DNA of 64,000 bases, from the NCBI GenBank assembly GCA_052388455.1, contig JBQTIA010000039.1, positions 1 through 64,000 of the forward strand. Reading direction: 5' to 3'. The notes below the pieces were generated by a model. It was given only the letters and a program-made list of their open reading frames with translations, had not been told where the DNA came from and ran no database searches. The stretch is from CAZSNH01 sp052388455. GTDB taxonomy: Bacteria > Pseudomonadota > Alphaproteobacteria > Rhizobiales > Hyphomicrobiaceae. Position 1 is the first letter of the stretch. Each line of letters starts with the position of its first letter. Of the stretch, positions 46,349 to 55,615 are shown piece by piece. Both the position numbers and the translations under genes were made by a program.

Positions 46349-46429
46349 GGTGTCAGACCCTCCGGGTCTGATACCATGCGCACAACTCTCGAAAGGTTCC
46401 CTGGTGTCAGACCCAGAGGGTCGGACACC
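46349..46429. repeat. Pair of GTGTCAGACCC hairpins between gatC and gatA
   Basis: Two palindromes of 27 bases: 46349-46375 (GGTGTCAGACCC, loop TCC, GGGTCTGATACC) and 46403-46429 (GGTGTCAGACCC, loop AGA, GGGTCGGACACC). They share the left arm exactly. A further GGTGTCAGA occurs at 46338-46346. The second ends 16 bases before the gatA ATG, so an RNA hairpin would sit close to its ribosome-binding site. It resembles a REP/BIME-type repeat; no T-run follows, so termination is unlikely. Confidence 0.85.
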
Positions 46430-46445
46430 CAGCTAAAAAAGACCC

Positions 46446-48011
46446 ATGACCGAACTCACCAAACTCACCCTCGCCGAGGCCCGCGACGGCCTCAAGGCGA
46501 AGACATTCTCCGCGACCGAGCTGACGAAAGCCCACCTCGCGGCGATCGAGGCGGCCAACCCGGTGCTCAACGCCTTCGTGCTGGTCACGCCCGAGCACGC
46601 GCTGGCGCAGGCCAAGGACAGCGATGCACGCCTCAAGAAGGGTGTGGGACGGCCGCTCGAAGGCCTGCCGCTCGGCAACAAGGACCTGTTCTGCACACAA
46701 GGCATCCGCACGACCGCCTGCTCGAAGATCCTCGACGACTTCAAGCCGGCCTACGAGTCGACCGTTGGTGCGAACCTCTGGAACGCCGGCGCCGTCATGC
46801 TCGGAAAGCTCAACAACGACGAGTTCGCCATGGGCTCGTCGAACGAGACGAGCTGCTTCGGGCCGGTCGTGTCTCCATGGCGGCGCAAGGGCAAGGACGG
46901 AGAGCCTTCGGCCGACAAGCTCGTACCGGGCGGATCGTCGGGAGGATCATCGGCGGCCGTCTCCGCCGGCCTCTGCCTCGCATCGACGGCGACCGACACC
47001 GGCGGCTCGATCCGCCAGCCGGCGGCTTTGACCGGCACCGTCGGCATCAAGCCGACCTACGGCCGCTGCTCGCGGTGGGGTATCGTTGCCTTCGCCTCCT
47101 CGCTCGATCAGGCCGGGCCGATCGCCAAGACCGTGCGCGACGCGGCCATCATGCTCGGAGCCATGGCGAGCCACGATCCCAAGGACACCACCTCCGTCGA
47201 TGCGCCGGTGCCCGACTACGAGGCGGCGCTTGGCAAAGGCATCAAGGGCCTGCGCGTCGGCGTGCCGAAGGAATACCGCGTCGAAGGCATGTCGAAGGAG
47301 ATCGAAGCGCTCTGGCAGCAGGGTATCGCCTGGCTCGAGGCGGCGGGCGCGACCATCCACGACATCTCGCTCCCACACACCAAATATGCTCTGCCCGCTT
47401 ACTACATCGTGGCCCCGGCCGAGTGCTCGTCGAACCTCGCCCGCTACGACGGCGTGCGCTACGGGCTGCGCGTGCCGGGCAAGGACGTGACCGACACTTA
47501 CGAGAACACGCGCGCCGCCGGCTTCGGCAAGGAAGTCCGCCGCCGCATCCTCGTTGGCACCTACGTGCTTTCGGCCGGCTACTACGACGCCTACTATCTG
47601 AAGGCGCAGAAGGTGCGCACTTTGATCAAGCGCGACTTCGATGAGGCCTGGAGCAAGGTCGACGTCGTGCTGACGCCGACCACACCCTCTCCCGCGTTCG
47701 CGTTCGGGGAAAAATCCGGCGATCCGCTCGCCATGTACCTCGAAGACATCTTCACGGTGACGGTCAACATGGCGGGTCTGCCCGGCATGTCCGTTCCGGC
47801 CGGCCTGTCGTCGGAAGGCACGCCGCTCGGCCTGCAGCTCATCGGAAAGCCGTTCGACGAGGCGACCCTGTTCCGCGTCGGGCAGGCCATCGAGGACGCC
47901 GCTGGCCGATTCACCGTGCCGGATCGTTGGTGGGACGGCGCGCCAGCAACGGCCGCAAGTGCTGCGCCGACGAAGGCCGCCCGTGGCAGCCGCAAATCGA
48001 AGCCGGCCTGA
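46446..48011 (+). CDS. gatA: Asp/Glu-tRNA amidotransferase subunit A
   Basis: Amidase subunit that releases ammonia from Gln. 521 residues. The Ser-cisSer-Lys triad is visible: Lys in [12 protein letters not shown], cis-Ser in [14 protein letters not shown] and the nucleophile Ser in [12 protein letters not shown]. GatA closing region [15 protein letters not shown] is present. A Lys/Ala-rich tail ends the protein. Upstream hairpins may modulate its translation relative to gatC. Confidence 0.97.
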   Translation: MTELTKLTLAEARDGLKAKTFSATELTKAHLAAIEAANPVLNAFVLVTPEHALAQAKDSDARLKKGVGRPLEGLPLGNKDLFCTQGIRTTACSKILDDFKPAYESTVGANLWNAGAVMLGKLNNDEFAMGSSNETSCFGPVVSPWRRKGKDGEPSADKLVPGGSSGGSSAAVSAGLCLASTATDTGGSIRQPAALTGTVGIKPTYGRCSRWGIVAFASSLDQAGPIAKTVRDAAIMLGAMASHDPKDTTSVDAPVPDYEAALGKGIKGLRVGVPKEYRVEGMSKEIEALWQQGIAWLEAAGATIHDISLPHTKYALPAYYIVAPAECSSNLARYDGVRYGLRVPGKDVTDTYENTRAAGFGKEVRRRILVGTYVLSAGYYDAYYLKAQKVRTLIKRDFDEAWSKVDVVLTPTTPSPAFAFGEKSGDPLAMYLEDIFTVTVNMAGLPGMSVPAGLSSEGTPLGLQLIGKPFDEATLFRVGQAIEDAAGRFTVPDRWWDGAPATAASAAPTKAARGSRKSKPA

Positions 48012-48053
48012 CCGGCACAACTTCACACTTCTGTTGACTTCAATCCGATCAAA

Positions 48054-48482
48054 TTGACGCCCGACGACAACGGAGCGCTGCTCGTCACCTGTTCAGCTCT
48101 ACCCGAGCTGGTGACGTTCGGTGAAGACGTGGCGGATGCGCGGCGCAAAGCCGTCGACGCGATCGAGGAGGCCTTGGCGGCACGCCTGGCGGATGGCCGC
48201 GATTTGCCGGTCCCGACCGAGGCCCGGTCGAGTTCCCGACACGTCGCCTTACCGACGCTGACGGCTCTCAAGGTACTTCTGTGGCACGCACTCAAGAAGT
48301 CCGGGATCACGCGGGCTGAACTGGCACGCCGGCTTGGCTGCCACCGCGAGCAGGTCGATCGCCTGTTCCGGGTCGATCATGCCTCGCGCCTCGACATGAT
48401 CGACGACGCTTTCCGGGCACTTGGAGCCGAAGTCACCGTAGCTGCGCGCTTCCGCGGCGACACGGCTCTGGCGGGACAGTAA
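48054..48482 (+). CDS. Orphan HicB-like antitoxin with HTH, start degraded
   Basis: About 142 residues. HicB fold (KLTPDDNGALLVTCSALPE, FGEDVADARRKAVDAIEEAL) is followed by an HTH region (SGITRAELARRLGCHREQV, DRLFRVDHASRLDMIDDAFRALG). The only in-frame initiator is TTG at 48054; upstream the frame reads FNPIK and continues without a stop to the gatA TGA at 48009-48011, so a normal start appears lost. No hicA lies on either side. Either an orphan repressor or a decaying gene; read-through from gatA is conceivable but unproven. Confidence 0.72.
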   Translation: MTPDDNGALLVTCSALPELVTFGEDVADARRKAVDAIEEALAARLADGRDLPVPTEARSSSRHVALPTLTALKVLLWHALKKSGITRAELARRLGCHREQVDRLFRVDHASRLDMIDDAFRALGAEVTVAARFRGDTALAGQ

Positions 48483-48706
48483 GTTCCACGCCGACGCCAA
48501 GGCTCATGCGGAGGGCGAGAGTAGCTCGGCCTTGGTGTCGGTAGAACGCAGAAATACACCAGACAGCGGAAGCGGGGCCCGCGCCTCGGGACGTGAACCG
48601 AGTGTCCCAAAGAGCACATCGGACGCCGACGATCATCCAATCTAAATTTTGCGACTTGAAACTTGATCGACGCTGTCGAGGACTGGCATCAAACGAGAAT
48701 CAGGAC

Positions 48707-50311
48707 ATGGCAGATAGATCGACGATGACGCAATCAACCGCTCTGCATTTGAGACGTCTCGCAATCGTAACGATCGCGGCCATTGTGGCACTGACGGCGC
48801 TGACATCCGGCGTCAGGGCGAGACAGCAGGCACGCTCCGCCGAGGCGACGGCGCCGCGAGTTGCCGGCGAGCCGATCATGGCGATCGTTTCAATCAAGTC
48901 CCAGGACATCACTTTTTATGACGCCGACGGGTGGATTCTAAGGGCGCCGGTGTCGACCGGCACCAAGGGACGCGAAACGCCAGCCGGCGTCTTCGCCATT
49001 CTGCAGAAAAACGCCGACCACCGCTCGAACCTCTACGACGATGCCCACATGCCGCACATGCAGCGCCTGACATGGAACGGCATCGCCATGCACGGTGGCC
49101 CGTTGCCGGGGTATGCCGCCTCGCACGGCTGCGTGCGTCTGCCCTTCGGGTTCGCGGAGCAGCTGTTCGACAAGACGCGGATCGGGATGCGCGTGATCAT
49201 TTCCCCGGACGCCGCAACACCCGCCGAGTTTTCTCACCCTGCGCTGCTGGTGCCGAACGCGGAGGCCCTCGCTGCGGCTCCGGAGCGTGCGGACAGGCTC
49301 GCTCGCGAGGCGGCCGAGGCGGCCAAGGCCGCCGACGAGACCAAGAAGTCCGCCAAGAAAGCCGCAAACGAGGCAGCGTCATCCAAGGCGTTGCTCCGAA
49401 AGCTGGAGGGCATGAAGTCCGCAGCCGACCGTACTCTGGCTGACGCAGAAAAGGCCATTACCAACGCGGAGAAGGCATTTGCCGCCGCGGAAAAGATCGA
49501 GGCCGGCGCAAAGTCGGACAAGGCCAAGGCGCGCGCCGAGGCTGCCAAGGTGCGAGCCGCGGAGTGGAAGGTCAAAGCCGCGGCAAAGGCCACCGAGGCG
49601 AGCGCGAAGCTCGACGCCGCAAGACCTGAGTTGCAGCCAAAGATCGACGCCGCAGCGCAGGCACAGGATGCCGCCAAAGAGGCCGCGGCCAAGAAGCCCG
49701 AGATCGCCAAAGCGGCGGCCGATGCCAAGCTTCTGCTCGAGCCCGTCTCGATCTATATCAGCCGTCCGACACAAAAGGTGTATGTGCGGCGGAACACTCG
49801 CAATCCGTGGTCGGACGGAGGCGAGGTCTTCGATGCGACCATCGAGGCTCCGATTACGATCACCGACCCGGACAGGCCGATCGGCACGCATGTGTTCACG
49901 GCCATGGCGTCCACCGGCGAGGGCCTTCGCTGGAGCGCGGTCACCATCGACCACGGGGACGAGGCCAAGGCCGCGCTCGATCGCATCGCCATCCCGCAGG
50001 ACGTGCTCGACCGCATCGCGCCGACCGCGCTGCCGCGATCCTCGATCGTCGTCTCGGATGAGCCGCTGAGCCGCGAGACCAACTATCGCACGGAGTTCGT
50101 AGCGGTGCTGAACAACCAGCCACAGGGCGGCTTCAAGACACGCCGGCCGTCTGCCCCTCCACCGGTTAAGTATTTTTGGGACAATGACGGCGGTGGCAGT
50201 GGCAGCGTCGGCTTCTTCAGCTTCTTCAACCAGCCGAGTCCGGCCCAGCGACCCGGCAAGACCCGCCGCCGCGGCAACAGCAAACAGGCGCAACAGGGTT
50301 TGTGGTGGTAA
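48707..50311 (+). CDS. L,D-transpeptidase with long coiled coil
   Basis: About 534 residues. N-terminal signal anchor (LRRLAIVTIAAIVALTALTSG). YkuD catalytic domain at about 55-165 with IAMHGGPLPG and the nucleophile in ASHGCVRLPFG. Then comes an Ala/Lys/Glu-rich coiled coil of about 170 residues and a C-terminal domain (VSIYISRPTQKVYVRR, APITITDPDRPIGTHVFTAM) that resembles a second YkuD domain without the HxxxxxxSHGCxR centre. It ends in a Gly/Arg-rich tail. It should cross-link or anchor to peptidoglycan in the periplasm. ATG 48707 is chosen; ATG 48725 is also possible. Confidence 0.87.
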   Translation: MADRSTMTQSTALHLRRLAIVTIAAIVALTALTSGVRARQQARSAEATAPRVAGEPIMAIVSIKSQDITFYDADGWILRAPVSTGTKGRETPAGVFAILQKNADHRSNLYDDAHMPHMQRLTWNGIAMHGGPLPGYAASHGCVRLPFGFAEQLFDKTRIGMRVIISPDAATPAEFSHPALLVPNAEALAAAPERADRLAREAAEAAKAADETKKSAKKAANEAASSKALLRKLEGMKSAADRTLADAEKAITNAEKAFAAAEKIEAGAKSDKAKARAEAAKVRAAEWKVKAAAKATEASAKLDAARPELQPKIDAAAQAQDAAKEAAAKKPEIAKAAADAKLLLEPVSIYISRPTQKVYVRRNTRNPWSDGGEVFDATIEAPITITDPDRPIGTHVFTAMASTGEGLRWSAVTIDHGDEAKAALDRIAIPQDVLDRIAPTALPRSSIVVSDEPLSRETNYRTEFVAVLNNQPQGGFKTRRPSAPPPVKYFWDNDGGGSGSVGFFSFFNQPSPAQRPGKTRRRGNSKQAQQGLWW

Positions 50312-50528
50312 GCGGCGGCACGCCGACGGTTGGCGACCGACCCCGTCGACCTCGAGCCGAGGATGCTGGAATCTCTGCAAAGCGTCGATGCTCAGTCGGG
50401 TAACCGCGCCGGCTGGCAGATCCGCTTCGGCCCGAGAGCGGACGGCCAGGGTCGTCCCGCCGCACACTGTCCCTTGCCAGCGCGCCATGCTAAGCGGCTC
50501 TCGGAACAGCCGCTGCTTTGGAAGACAA

Positions 50529-50879
50529 ATGGACCCGAAACGCCCCTGGGAATGCGCGGACATGACCCAAGTCCGCGCCGAGATCGACCGCATCGACGCG
50601 ACCATGGTGGACCTCATCGCCGAACGCTTCGGCTACGTCGATCGCGCCTGGCAGTTGAAGTCCAACACGCCGGAAGGCGCCGTCGTCCCTTGGCGCATCC
50701 AGCAGGTGATCGACCGCGTCAAGGCGCGCGCCAGCGACCACGGACTGCCCGCCGATATGGTCGACATGGTGGGCGCCCAGTGGCGCAACATGATCGGCTG
50801 GTTCGTCCAGTATGAGGAGGAGAAGCTGCGCCGCCTGTCGGAATCGAACGGCGGCAGCGGGAGCGGAGCGAAATCATGA
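50529..50879 (+). CDS. Chorismate mutase (AroQ class)
   Basis: 116 residues, all helical. RAEIDRIDATMVDLIAERFGYVDRAWQLK carries the Arg and Lys of the AroQ active site and VPWRIQQVIDRVKARASDHGLP continues as in PchB/short CM proteins. Converts chorismate to prephenate, though isochorismate-pyruvate lyase activity is possible. The ATG at 50529 is used (an ATG at 50562 is the alternative). The stop overlaps the next gene (ATGA). Confidence 0.85.
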   Translation: MDPKRPWECADMTQVRAEIDRIDATMVDLIAERFGYVDRAWQLKSNTPEGAVVPWRIQQVIDRVKARASDHGLPADMVDMVGAQWRNMIGWFVQYEEEKLRRLSESNGGSGSGAKS

Positions 50880-51169
50880 TCGAGCTGACGACGTTCGATC
50901 CCAAGACGCTCGTGCTGCTGGCGCTGCTGAACCCGGCAGTGATCGTCGTCGCGTTCCTGATGGGCCGCCGTGCCGACCAGTGGCAGAAGATCATCGTCGC
51001 CGCCTTCGCCGCCTCGCTGGCCGGATTCGCGCTGTTCTGGCTTGGCACTTTAACCGGCGTTCTGATCGTCGGTTCTCAGGGCGGCGCGTCCGGAGTCGTC
51101 ATGCTGCAGTTCGTATTCGGCCTCGTGTGGGCCGGGCTCGGCTACGCGACGCGAAGTAAAGCCGCCTGA
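50876..51169 (+). CDS. Small membrane protein
   Basis: 97 residues with three hydrophobic segments (LVLLALLNPAVIVVAFLMG, IIVAAFAASLAGFALFWLG, MLQFVFGLVWAGLGYA). Translationally coupled to the chorismate mutase gene by a four-base overlap. Function unknown. Confidence 0.78.
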   Translation: MIELTTFDPKTLVLLALLNPAVIVVAFLMGRRADQWQKIIVAAFAASLAGFALFWLGTLTGVLIVGSQGGASGVVMLQFVFGLVWAGLGYATRSKAA

Positions 51170-51191
51170 CCCAAGGTGGAGACGCCGGGCA

Positions 51192-52589
51192 TCATCCCAG
51201 CTCGTTCTTGTAGATGCGCCCACCTTTCATGATCAGCTTGAAATTCCTGGCCGCGTCCGCGACGAGGCCGAGATCGGCGATCGGGTCGCCGTCAACGACG
51301 ATCAGATCGGCGTAAGCATCGGTCTCGATGCGGCCGATACGGCGCGGATAAGGACTGCGCGGCCCGGACAAGGCGAGCAGCTCGGCGTTGTCGGCCGTCG
51401 CCATCTTCAAGGCCTCCCCCGCCGAGTACCACGTCGCCAGCTTCGCGAGCATGTGCCCCTGCTGCGCCGATGTCTCGGCCGAGAACAGCGAATCCGTGCC
51501 CCAAGCGGTCTTGATCTCGTGCTTCCTGGCCAGCGTGTAGGCGGTATCTGTGCCCTTGAACATCGTGAGCTGCTTGATGCGGTTGAGCGATCCTTCGGCG
51601 TGGGCGGAGGGTTTGTCGTCGGTGAAGGGTTGCAAACTCCACCAGACGCCTTTTTCGGCCATCAGCTCCGCGCTCGCGTCGTCGAGCAACTGCCCGTGGT
51701 CGATGCATTTGACGCCGGCTGCGATGGCCTGTTTCACCGCGCGCGGCGTGTAGGCGTGAACCGTGACGTAGGTGCCCCAATTTTCGGCCGCCTCCACGCC
51801 AGCACGCAGTTCCGGCATCGTGTACTGCGTCACGTCGAGCGGATCGTACATCGAGGACACGCCGCCGCCGGCCATGAGCTTGATCTGGGAGGCGCCGAGC
51901 GCCAACTGCTCGCGGGCGCGCTTGCGCACCGTCGCCTCGTCGTCGGCAATCGCGGCCGCGCCGACACGCTCCGTATAGCCGAACGACTCCGGGCTGGCGG
52001 GCAGCTCGTTCGGCAGGCGAAAATCGCCGTGACCGCCCGTCTGCGAGATGAAGGCGCCCGACGGCCAGATGCGCGGCCCGGGCACGAAACCCTGATCGAT
52101 GGCCTTTTTCAGGCCGAACACCGGACCTCCGAGATCGCGAACGCTGGTAAACCCGCGCATCAGCGTCGCCTCGGCTTCCTTGCCGGCCGCCAGCGCCACA
52201 TAGGTCATATCTGCGGTGAGGAGTGCCAACTGCGGCAGCGCCGCGAACATGAGATGGGTATGCGCGTCGATGAGGCCCGGCATCAGCGTGCGGCCACCGC
52301 AATCGATCACCAGCGCACCTTCTGGAGACTCGACGCGACCACTCTCGACGCCGGCGATGCGCTCGCCCTCGACAAGAACGGTCACACCGTCGCGGAGCTT
52401 TTGCGCGAGTCCGTCGAAGAGCTTCAGGTTGCGCAGAACATAGCTTTGCGGGACGGCAGCCTGGGCATGGAGTGTGCGCGGGAAAACCGCGATCGCGACA
52501 GCTCCTGCCGACGCCATCAGAATGTCCCGGCGGGTTGTGTCGAGCCGACCGGATTTCTGGCCGGCCGTTCGTGCGGACGCTTTGCTCAT
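51192..52589 (-). CDS. Exported amidohydrolase (imidazolonepropionase-like)
   Basis: 465 residues. Tat signal TTRRDILMASAGAVAIAVF then AQA. Metal-dependent hydrolase motifs: PGLIDAHTHLMF (first His pair), ASQIKLMAGGGVSS with the bridging Lys, VTVHAYTPRAV and IDHGQLLD (His ligands), and WGTDSLFS (Asp). It belongs to the group annotated as Xaa-Pro dipeptidase-like or amidohydrolase. Tat export fits folding with metal in the cytoplasm before transport. ATG at 52589. Divergent from the L,D-transpeptidase pair. Confidence 0.9.
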   Translation of the reverse strand: MSKASARTAGQKSGRLDTTRRDILMASAGAVAIAVFPRTLHAQAAVPQSYVLRNLKLFDGLAQKLRDGVTVLVEGERIAGVESGRVESPEGALVIDCGGRTLMPGLIDAHTHLMFAALPQLALLTADMTYVALAAGKEAEATLMRGFTSVRDLGGPVFGLKKAIDQGFVPGPRIWPSGAFISQTGGHGDFRLPNELPASPESFGYTERVGAAAIADDEATVRKRAREQLALGASQIKLMAGGGVSSMYDPLDVTQYTMPELRAGVEAAENWGTYVTVHAYTPRAVKQAIAAGVKCIDHGQLLDDASAELMAEKGVWWSLQPFTDDKPSAHAEGSLNRIKQLTMFKGTDTAYTLARKHEIKTAWGTDSLFSAETSAQQGHMLAKLATWYSAGEALKMATADNAELLALSGPRSPYPRRIGRIETDAYADLIVVDGDPIADLGLVADAARNFKLIMKGGRIYKNELG

Positions 52590-52750
52590 TTTTTGCACCG
52601 GGCCGCAGGCCGGAAACTGTGGCTTGGACACTATCATCGATCCGGGAAGTGCAGAAGGTGTGATAGCGGGCCGTTTGGCTCCCTTGCACTCGGTCCGACC
52701 GCGGCCCTTATATCGCGGATAAGCGAATCATCGGACCGGAGCCGACCGCA

Positions 52751-53647
52751 ATGCCCGCCGCTCTCAGGCTGTCAGCCTTCGCCGTCCTGGCCCTCGCGTG
52801 CCTCATCACCTCGCGAACGGCATCCCACGCGGACGCGCTTTCCTATCTGGAAGGTCTGAAGGGCCAGACGACGCCCTTCCTCGCTCCGAGCGAGATCGAT
52901 CCCCGCTACACCATCGCGCTCTACGTCAACACGGCCGGCAAGGGCGCCAACCGGCAGCGCATGTGGGTTCTGCACCGGGACGCCATCGGCAAGCCGTGGC
53001 GCCTCGCCATGTGGGACAAGGACTACTGGAAGAGGGCCAAGCTCGCCGAGGGCGCAACGCCGGATTTCAGCTGGCCGGTGTCGACGGGGCGCTACTATCC
53101 AGGAGACAGCAGATCAGGGCCGACACCGACCGGCATCTTCTCGCTCGACGAGAGGAAGCGCCGCTCGGGCCGCGGCTGGATGCAGGACGGCATGATCCAT
53201 GTCATGCACATCGACTTTCACTACTCGGACGGCCGCATGTCGGGCGTCGCCTTCCACGGCACGACGACAGGGCGCTACCGCCGTCTCGGCTCGATCGATT
53301 CACACGGCTGCATCCGGATGCACCAGAAGAACGCGCTTGCGCTGCTCGACCGCGTGACCGGCAAGGACGGGCATTTCGCCGAAGACCTCCGCTGGGGTGA
53401 AGTGCCGCGCTACTGGCTGACAGAGAAGGGCCCGCGACGGTCCGGCTATGTTCGTGACGGCCGCCTGCTGACGGCGCCTGTCGTCTCCGCCGATGCGTCG
53501 GGGTCGCTGACGGCGACCGACGCGCCCGCCTCGACCGCACCCATCGCGAGCGGCGCCGAGACGGAAGCTGCGGCGGCGACACCCGGTGCGGTGCTCACCA
53601 AGACCGGCTTCCGCGCCATCACCGTCATGTTCAACGATTCGAACTGA
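52751..53647 (+). CDS. L,D-transpeptidase, first of a tandem pair
   Basis: 298 residues. Signal peptide 1-28 (ending SHADA). Conserved region YLEGLKGQTTPFLAPSEIDPRYTIALYVN, then the YkuD core with PTPTGIFSLDERKR, MHIDFHYSDGRMSGVAFHG and the nucleophile centre IDSHGCIRMHQKN. An Ala/Thr-rich tail ends in VLTKTGFRAITVMF. It forms meso-DAP cross-links or attaches proteins to peptidoglycan. Closely related to the next gene. Confidence 0.9.
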   Translation: MPAALRLSAFAVLALACLITSRTASHADALSYLEGLKGQTTPFLAPSEIDPRYTIALYVNTAGKGANRQRMWVLHRDAIGKPWRLAMWDKDYWKRAKLAEGATPDFSWPVSTGRYYPGDSRSGPTPTGIFSLDERKRRSGRGWMQDGMIHVMHIDFHYSDGRMSGVAFHGTTTGRYRRLGSIDSHGCIRMHQKNALALLDRVTGKDGHFAEDLRWGEVPRYWLTEKGPRRSGYVRDGRLLTAPVVSADASGSLTATDAPASTAPIASGAETEAAAATPGAVLTKTGFRAITVMFNDSN

Positions 53648-53675
53648 CGAGACCGTCAAGCTCCGGGGACTGCGC

Positions 53676-54512
53676 ATGCGATGTGTGACAACCCGGATCG
53701 CGCTTCTGATGCTCTCGCTGGCAACGCTGGCGGGCGGCCCGGCGAGGGCCGGAGAAGCCGTCGCCTACCTCGAAGGTCTGAAGGGCAAGTCGCAGCCCTA
53801 TCTCGCGCCAAGCGAGATCGATCCGCGCTTCACCATTGCGCTCTACGTCAACGTGGCCACCCAAGGTCCGAACAAGCAGCGCATGTGGGTGCTGCACCGG
53901 GACGCCGTCGGCGGGCCCTGGCGCCTCGCGATGTGGGACGGCGACTACTGGAAAAAGCAGAAGCTCGCCGCAGGCACCGAGCCGCCGTTCAGCTGGCCGG
54001 TCTCGACCGGCCGGGTTTATCGCGGCGACCGCAAATCCGGGCCGACGCCGACCGGCATCTTCGGCATGGACGAGCGCCGCTGGCGCTACAGCGAGGGCCG
54101 CGTTCGCGCCGGCATGATCCACGTCATGCACATCGACCACCACACGCCCGACGGCCGCGTGACGGGCGTGGCGTTCCACGGCACCACCGTCGGCAACTAT
54201 CGCCGGCTCGGCACCAACGACTCGCACGGCTGCATCCGGATGCATCAGTCGAACGCTCTCGCTCTGCTCGACCGGCTGACGGGCCGCGACGGAGCACTCT
54301 CCGAGGACATCCGCTGGGGAGAGGTTCCGCGCTTCTGGGCATCGGAGGAGGGCCGCATCCGACGCGGCTTCACGACCGACGGCAAGCTCCGCCCGGCCTC
54401 TTTGGCCGATGCGACAACGGCCGCAAATGCCGCCAGCGATGCCGGGAGCGCGTCGGACAGCGTGCTCACCAAAACGGGCTTCCGCGCCATCGCTGTCCTG
54501 TTTCAGGATTGA
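53676..54512 (+). CDS. L,D-transpeptidase, second of a tandem pair
   Basis: 278 residues. Signal peptide 1-25 (ending ARA). The same architecture as its neighbour: YLEGLKGKSQPYLAPSEIDPRF, PTPTGIFGMDERRW, VAFHGTTVGNYRRLG and NDSHGCIRMHQSN, ending VLTKTGFRAIAVLF. The pair arose by tandem duplication and has diverged mainly in the signal peptide and C-terminal linker. ATG at 53676 lies 28 bp after the first stop. Confidence 0.9.
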   Translation: MRCVTTRIALLMLSLATLAGGPARAGEAVAYLEGLKGKSQPYLAPSEIDPRFTIALYVNVATQGPNKQRMWVLHRDAVGGPWRLAMWDGDYWKKQKLAAGTEPPFSWPVSTGRVYRGDRKSGPTPTGIFGMDERRWRYSEGRVRAGMIHVMHIDHHTPDGRVTGVAFHGTTVGNYRRLGTNDSHGCIRMHQSNALALLDRLTGRDGALSEDIRWGEVPRFWASEEGRIRRGFTTDGKLRPASLADATTAANAASDAGSASDSVLTKTGFRAIAVLFQD

Positions 54513-54521
54513 AGCCGCAAA

Positions 54522-55091
54522 CTATTTAGCCGTGGCCGCGAGCTCCCGCTCGACCGCCGCCACGAGGTCGGCGTGATCGGGCGGCACCTGTGATGGAAAC
54601 GCAGACACCAGCCGGCCGTCGCGCGCGATCAGGTACTTGTGAAAGTTCCAGCCGGGCGCCTGGCCGCCCATCGCCTCGAAGGCCCACCGATAAAACGGAT
54701 GCGCCGCATCGCCTTTGACGACGGTCTTGGCCGTCAGGGGGAACGTGACGCCGAACGCGCCCTTGCAGAACTCCGCGATCTCCCCCTCGGCCTTCGGTTC
54801 CTGCCCGCCGAAGTCGTTCGACGGCACGCCGACGACCACGAGGCCGGCGCTTTCGTACGTCTGCCACAACGCCTGCAGCCCTTCGTACTGTTTCGTGTAG
54901 CCGCAGAACGAGGCCGTGTTGACCACCAGCACCGCCTTGCCCTTGAAGTCGGCCAACGGCAGCGGCTTGCCGTCGATCCCGTCGAAGGTGAAGTCGAACG
55001 CGCGGCCCGCCTGCACGGTTTCCGCCCTCACCATAGAGGGCTGCGTCGCGAGCAGAACGGCCGAGACGATCTTCACGAGAGCACTGCGCAT
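54522..55091 (-). CDS. Periplasmic glutathione-peroxidase-family protein
   Basis: 189 residues. Signal peptide 1-23. Thioredoxin-like GPx fold with peroxidatic Cys in NTASFCGYTKQYEGL, Gln in GVPSNDFGGQEP and Trp in PGWNFHKYLI; the selenocysteine position is Cys. A further Cys in EFCKGAFGV may resolve, making it thioredoxin-dependent. Protects the envelope against peroxides. Convergent with the L,D-transpeptidase pair. Confidence 0.92.
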   Translation of the reverse strand: MRSALVKIVSAVLLATQPSMVRAETVQAGRAFDFTFDGIDGKPLPLADFKGKAVLVVNTASFCGYTKQYEGLQALWQTYESAGLVVVGVPSNDFGGQEPKAEGEIAEFCKGAFGVTFPLTAKTVVKGDAAHPFYRWAFEAMGGQAPGWNFHKYLIARDGRLVSAFPSQVPPDHADLVAAVERELAATAK

Positions 55092-55238
55092 GGAATTCCG
55101 ATCCTCCGAGGCATGTCACGGCTCTTGAACGGCCGGTTCGCCTCGGAGGATCAGTCCTCGGCGCGGGTGTGTCAACGCGCCAGGAATTGCAGGGCCGAAC
55201 CGGCCGCGAGGACCGGATCGGCCATCGGTCAACCGGCC

Positions 55239-55541
55239 TCAGCAGCCGTTGACGATTTCCCAATGCTTGTATGCGGCGACGGCCTTGCGCTCGCTCTTCG
55301 ACAGCGGCACGTCGCCGACATTATGGATATAGCAGTCGCCGTTCCCGAAGAACGACTTGGCCTTCTTCGTCTTGAAGCAGTAGCCGTTGTCCTTGAAGAT
55401 CGCGTTGCGGGCGATCCAGAGCTGCTTGCAGCTCATGACTTCCGGGTTGTCGCTCGGCATGGCGGAGGCGGACAGCGTCGCGGCGAACGGAATGGCGGCG
55501 GTGGCAAGTACAAATAACTGTCGATGTGTAGTCGGTCTCAT
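55239..55541 (-). CDS. Small exported YARHG-like protein
   Basis: 100 residues. Signal peptide 1-27 (ending ASAM). Mature part CKQLWIARNAIFKDNGYCFKTKKA, GDCYIHNVGD and HWEIVNGC has four Cys, probably two disulfides. The pattern of aromatic residues around ARNAIF...GYCF matches the YARHG domain found in secreted bacterial proteins of unknown role. ATG 55541 with GGAAA upstream. Confidence 0.8.
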   Translation of the reverse strand: MRPTTHRQLFVLATAAIPFAATLSASAMPSDNPEVMSCKQLWIARNAIFKDNGYCFKTKKAKSFFGNGDCYIHNVGDVPLSKSERKAVAAYKHWEIVNGC

Positions 55542-55615
55542 GGTGTTTCCAATCAGTTTTCGTTTTTGAAATTTCAAGCTCAGGGACGCGGGCAGGACGC
55601 GGTCCGGCCCGCGTC

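Noticed and set aside
50491..50515. AGCGGCT...AGCCGCT hairpin as a terminator before the chorismate mutase gene
   Set aside because: Seven-base stem with no following T-run; could be chance in GC-rich DNA.
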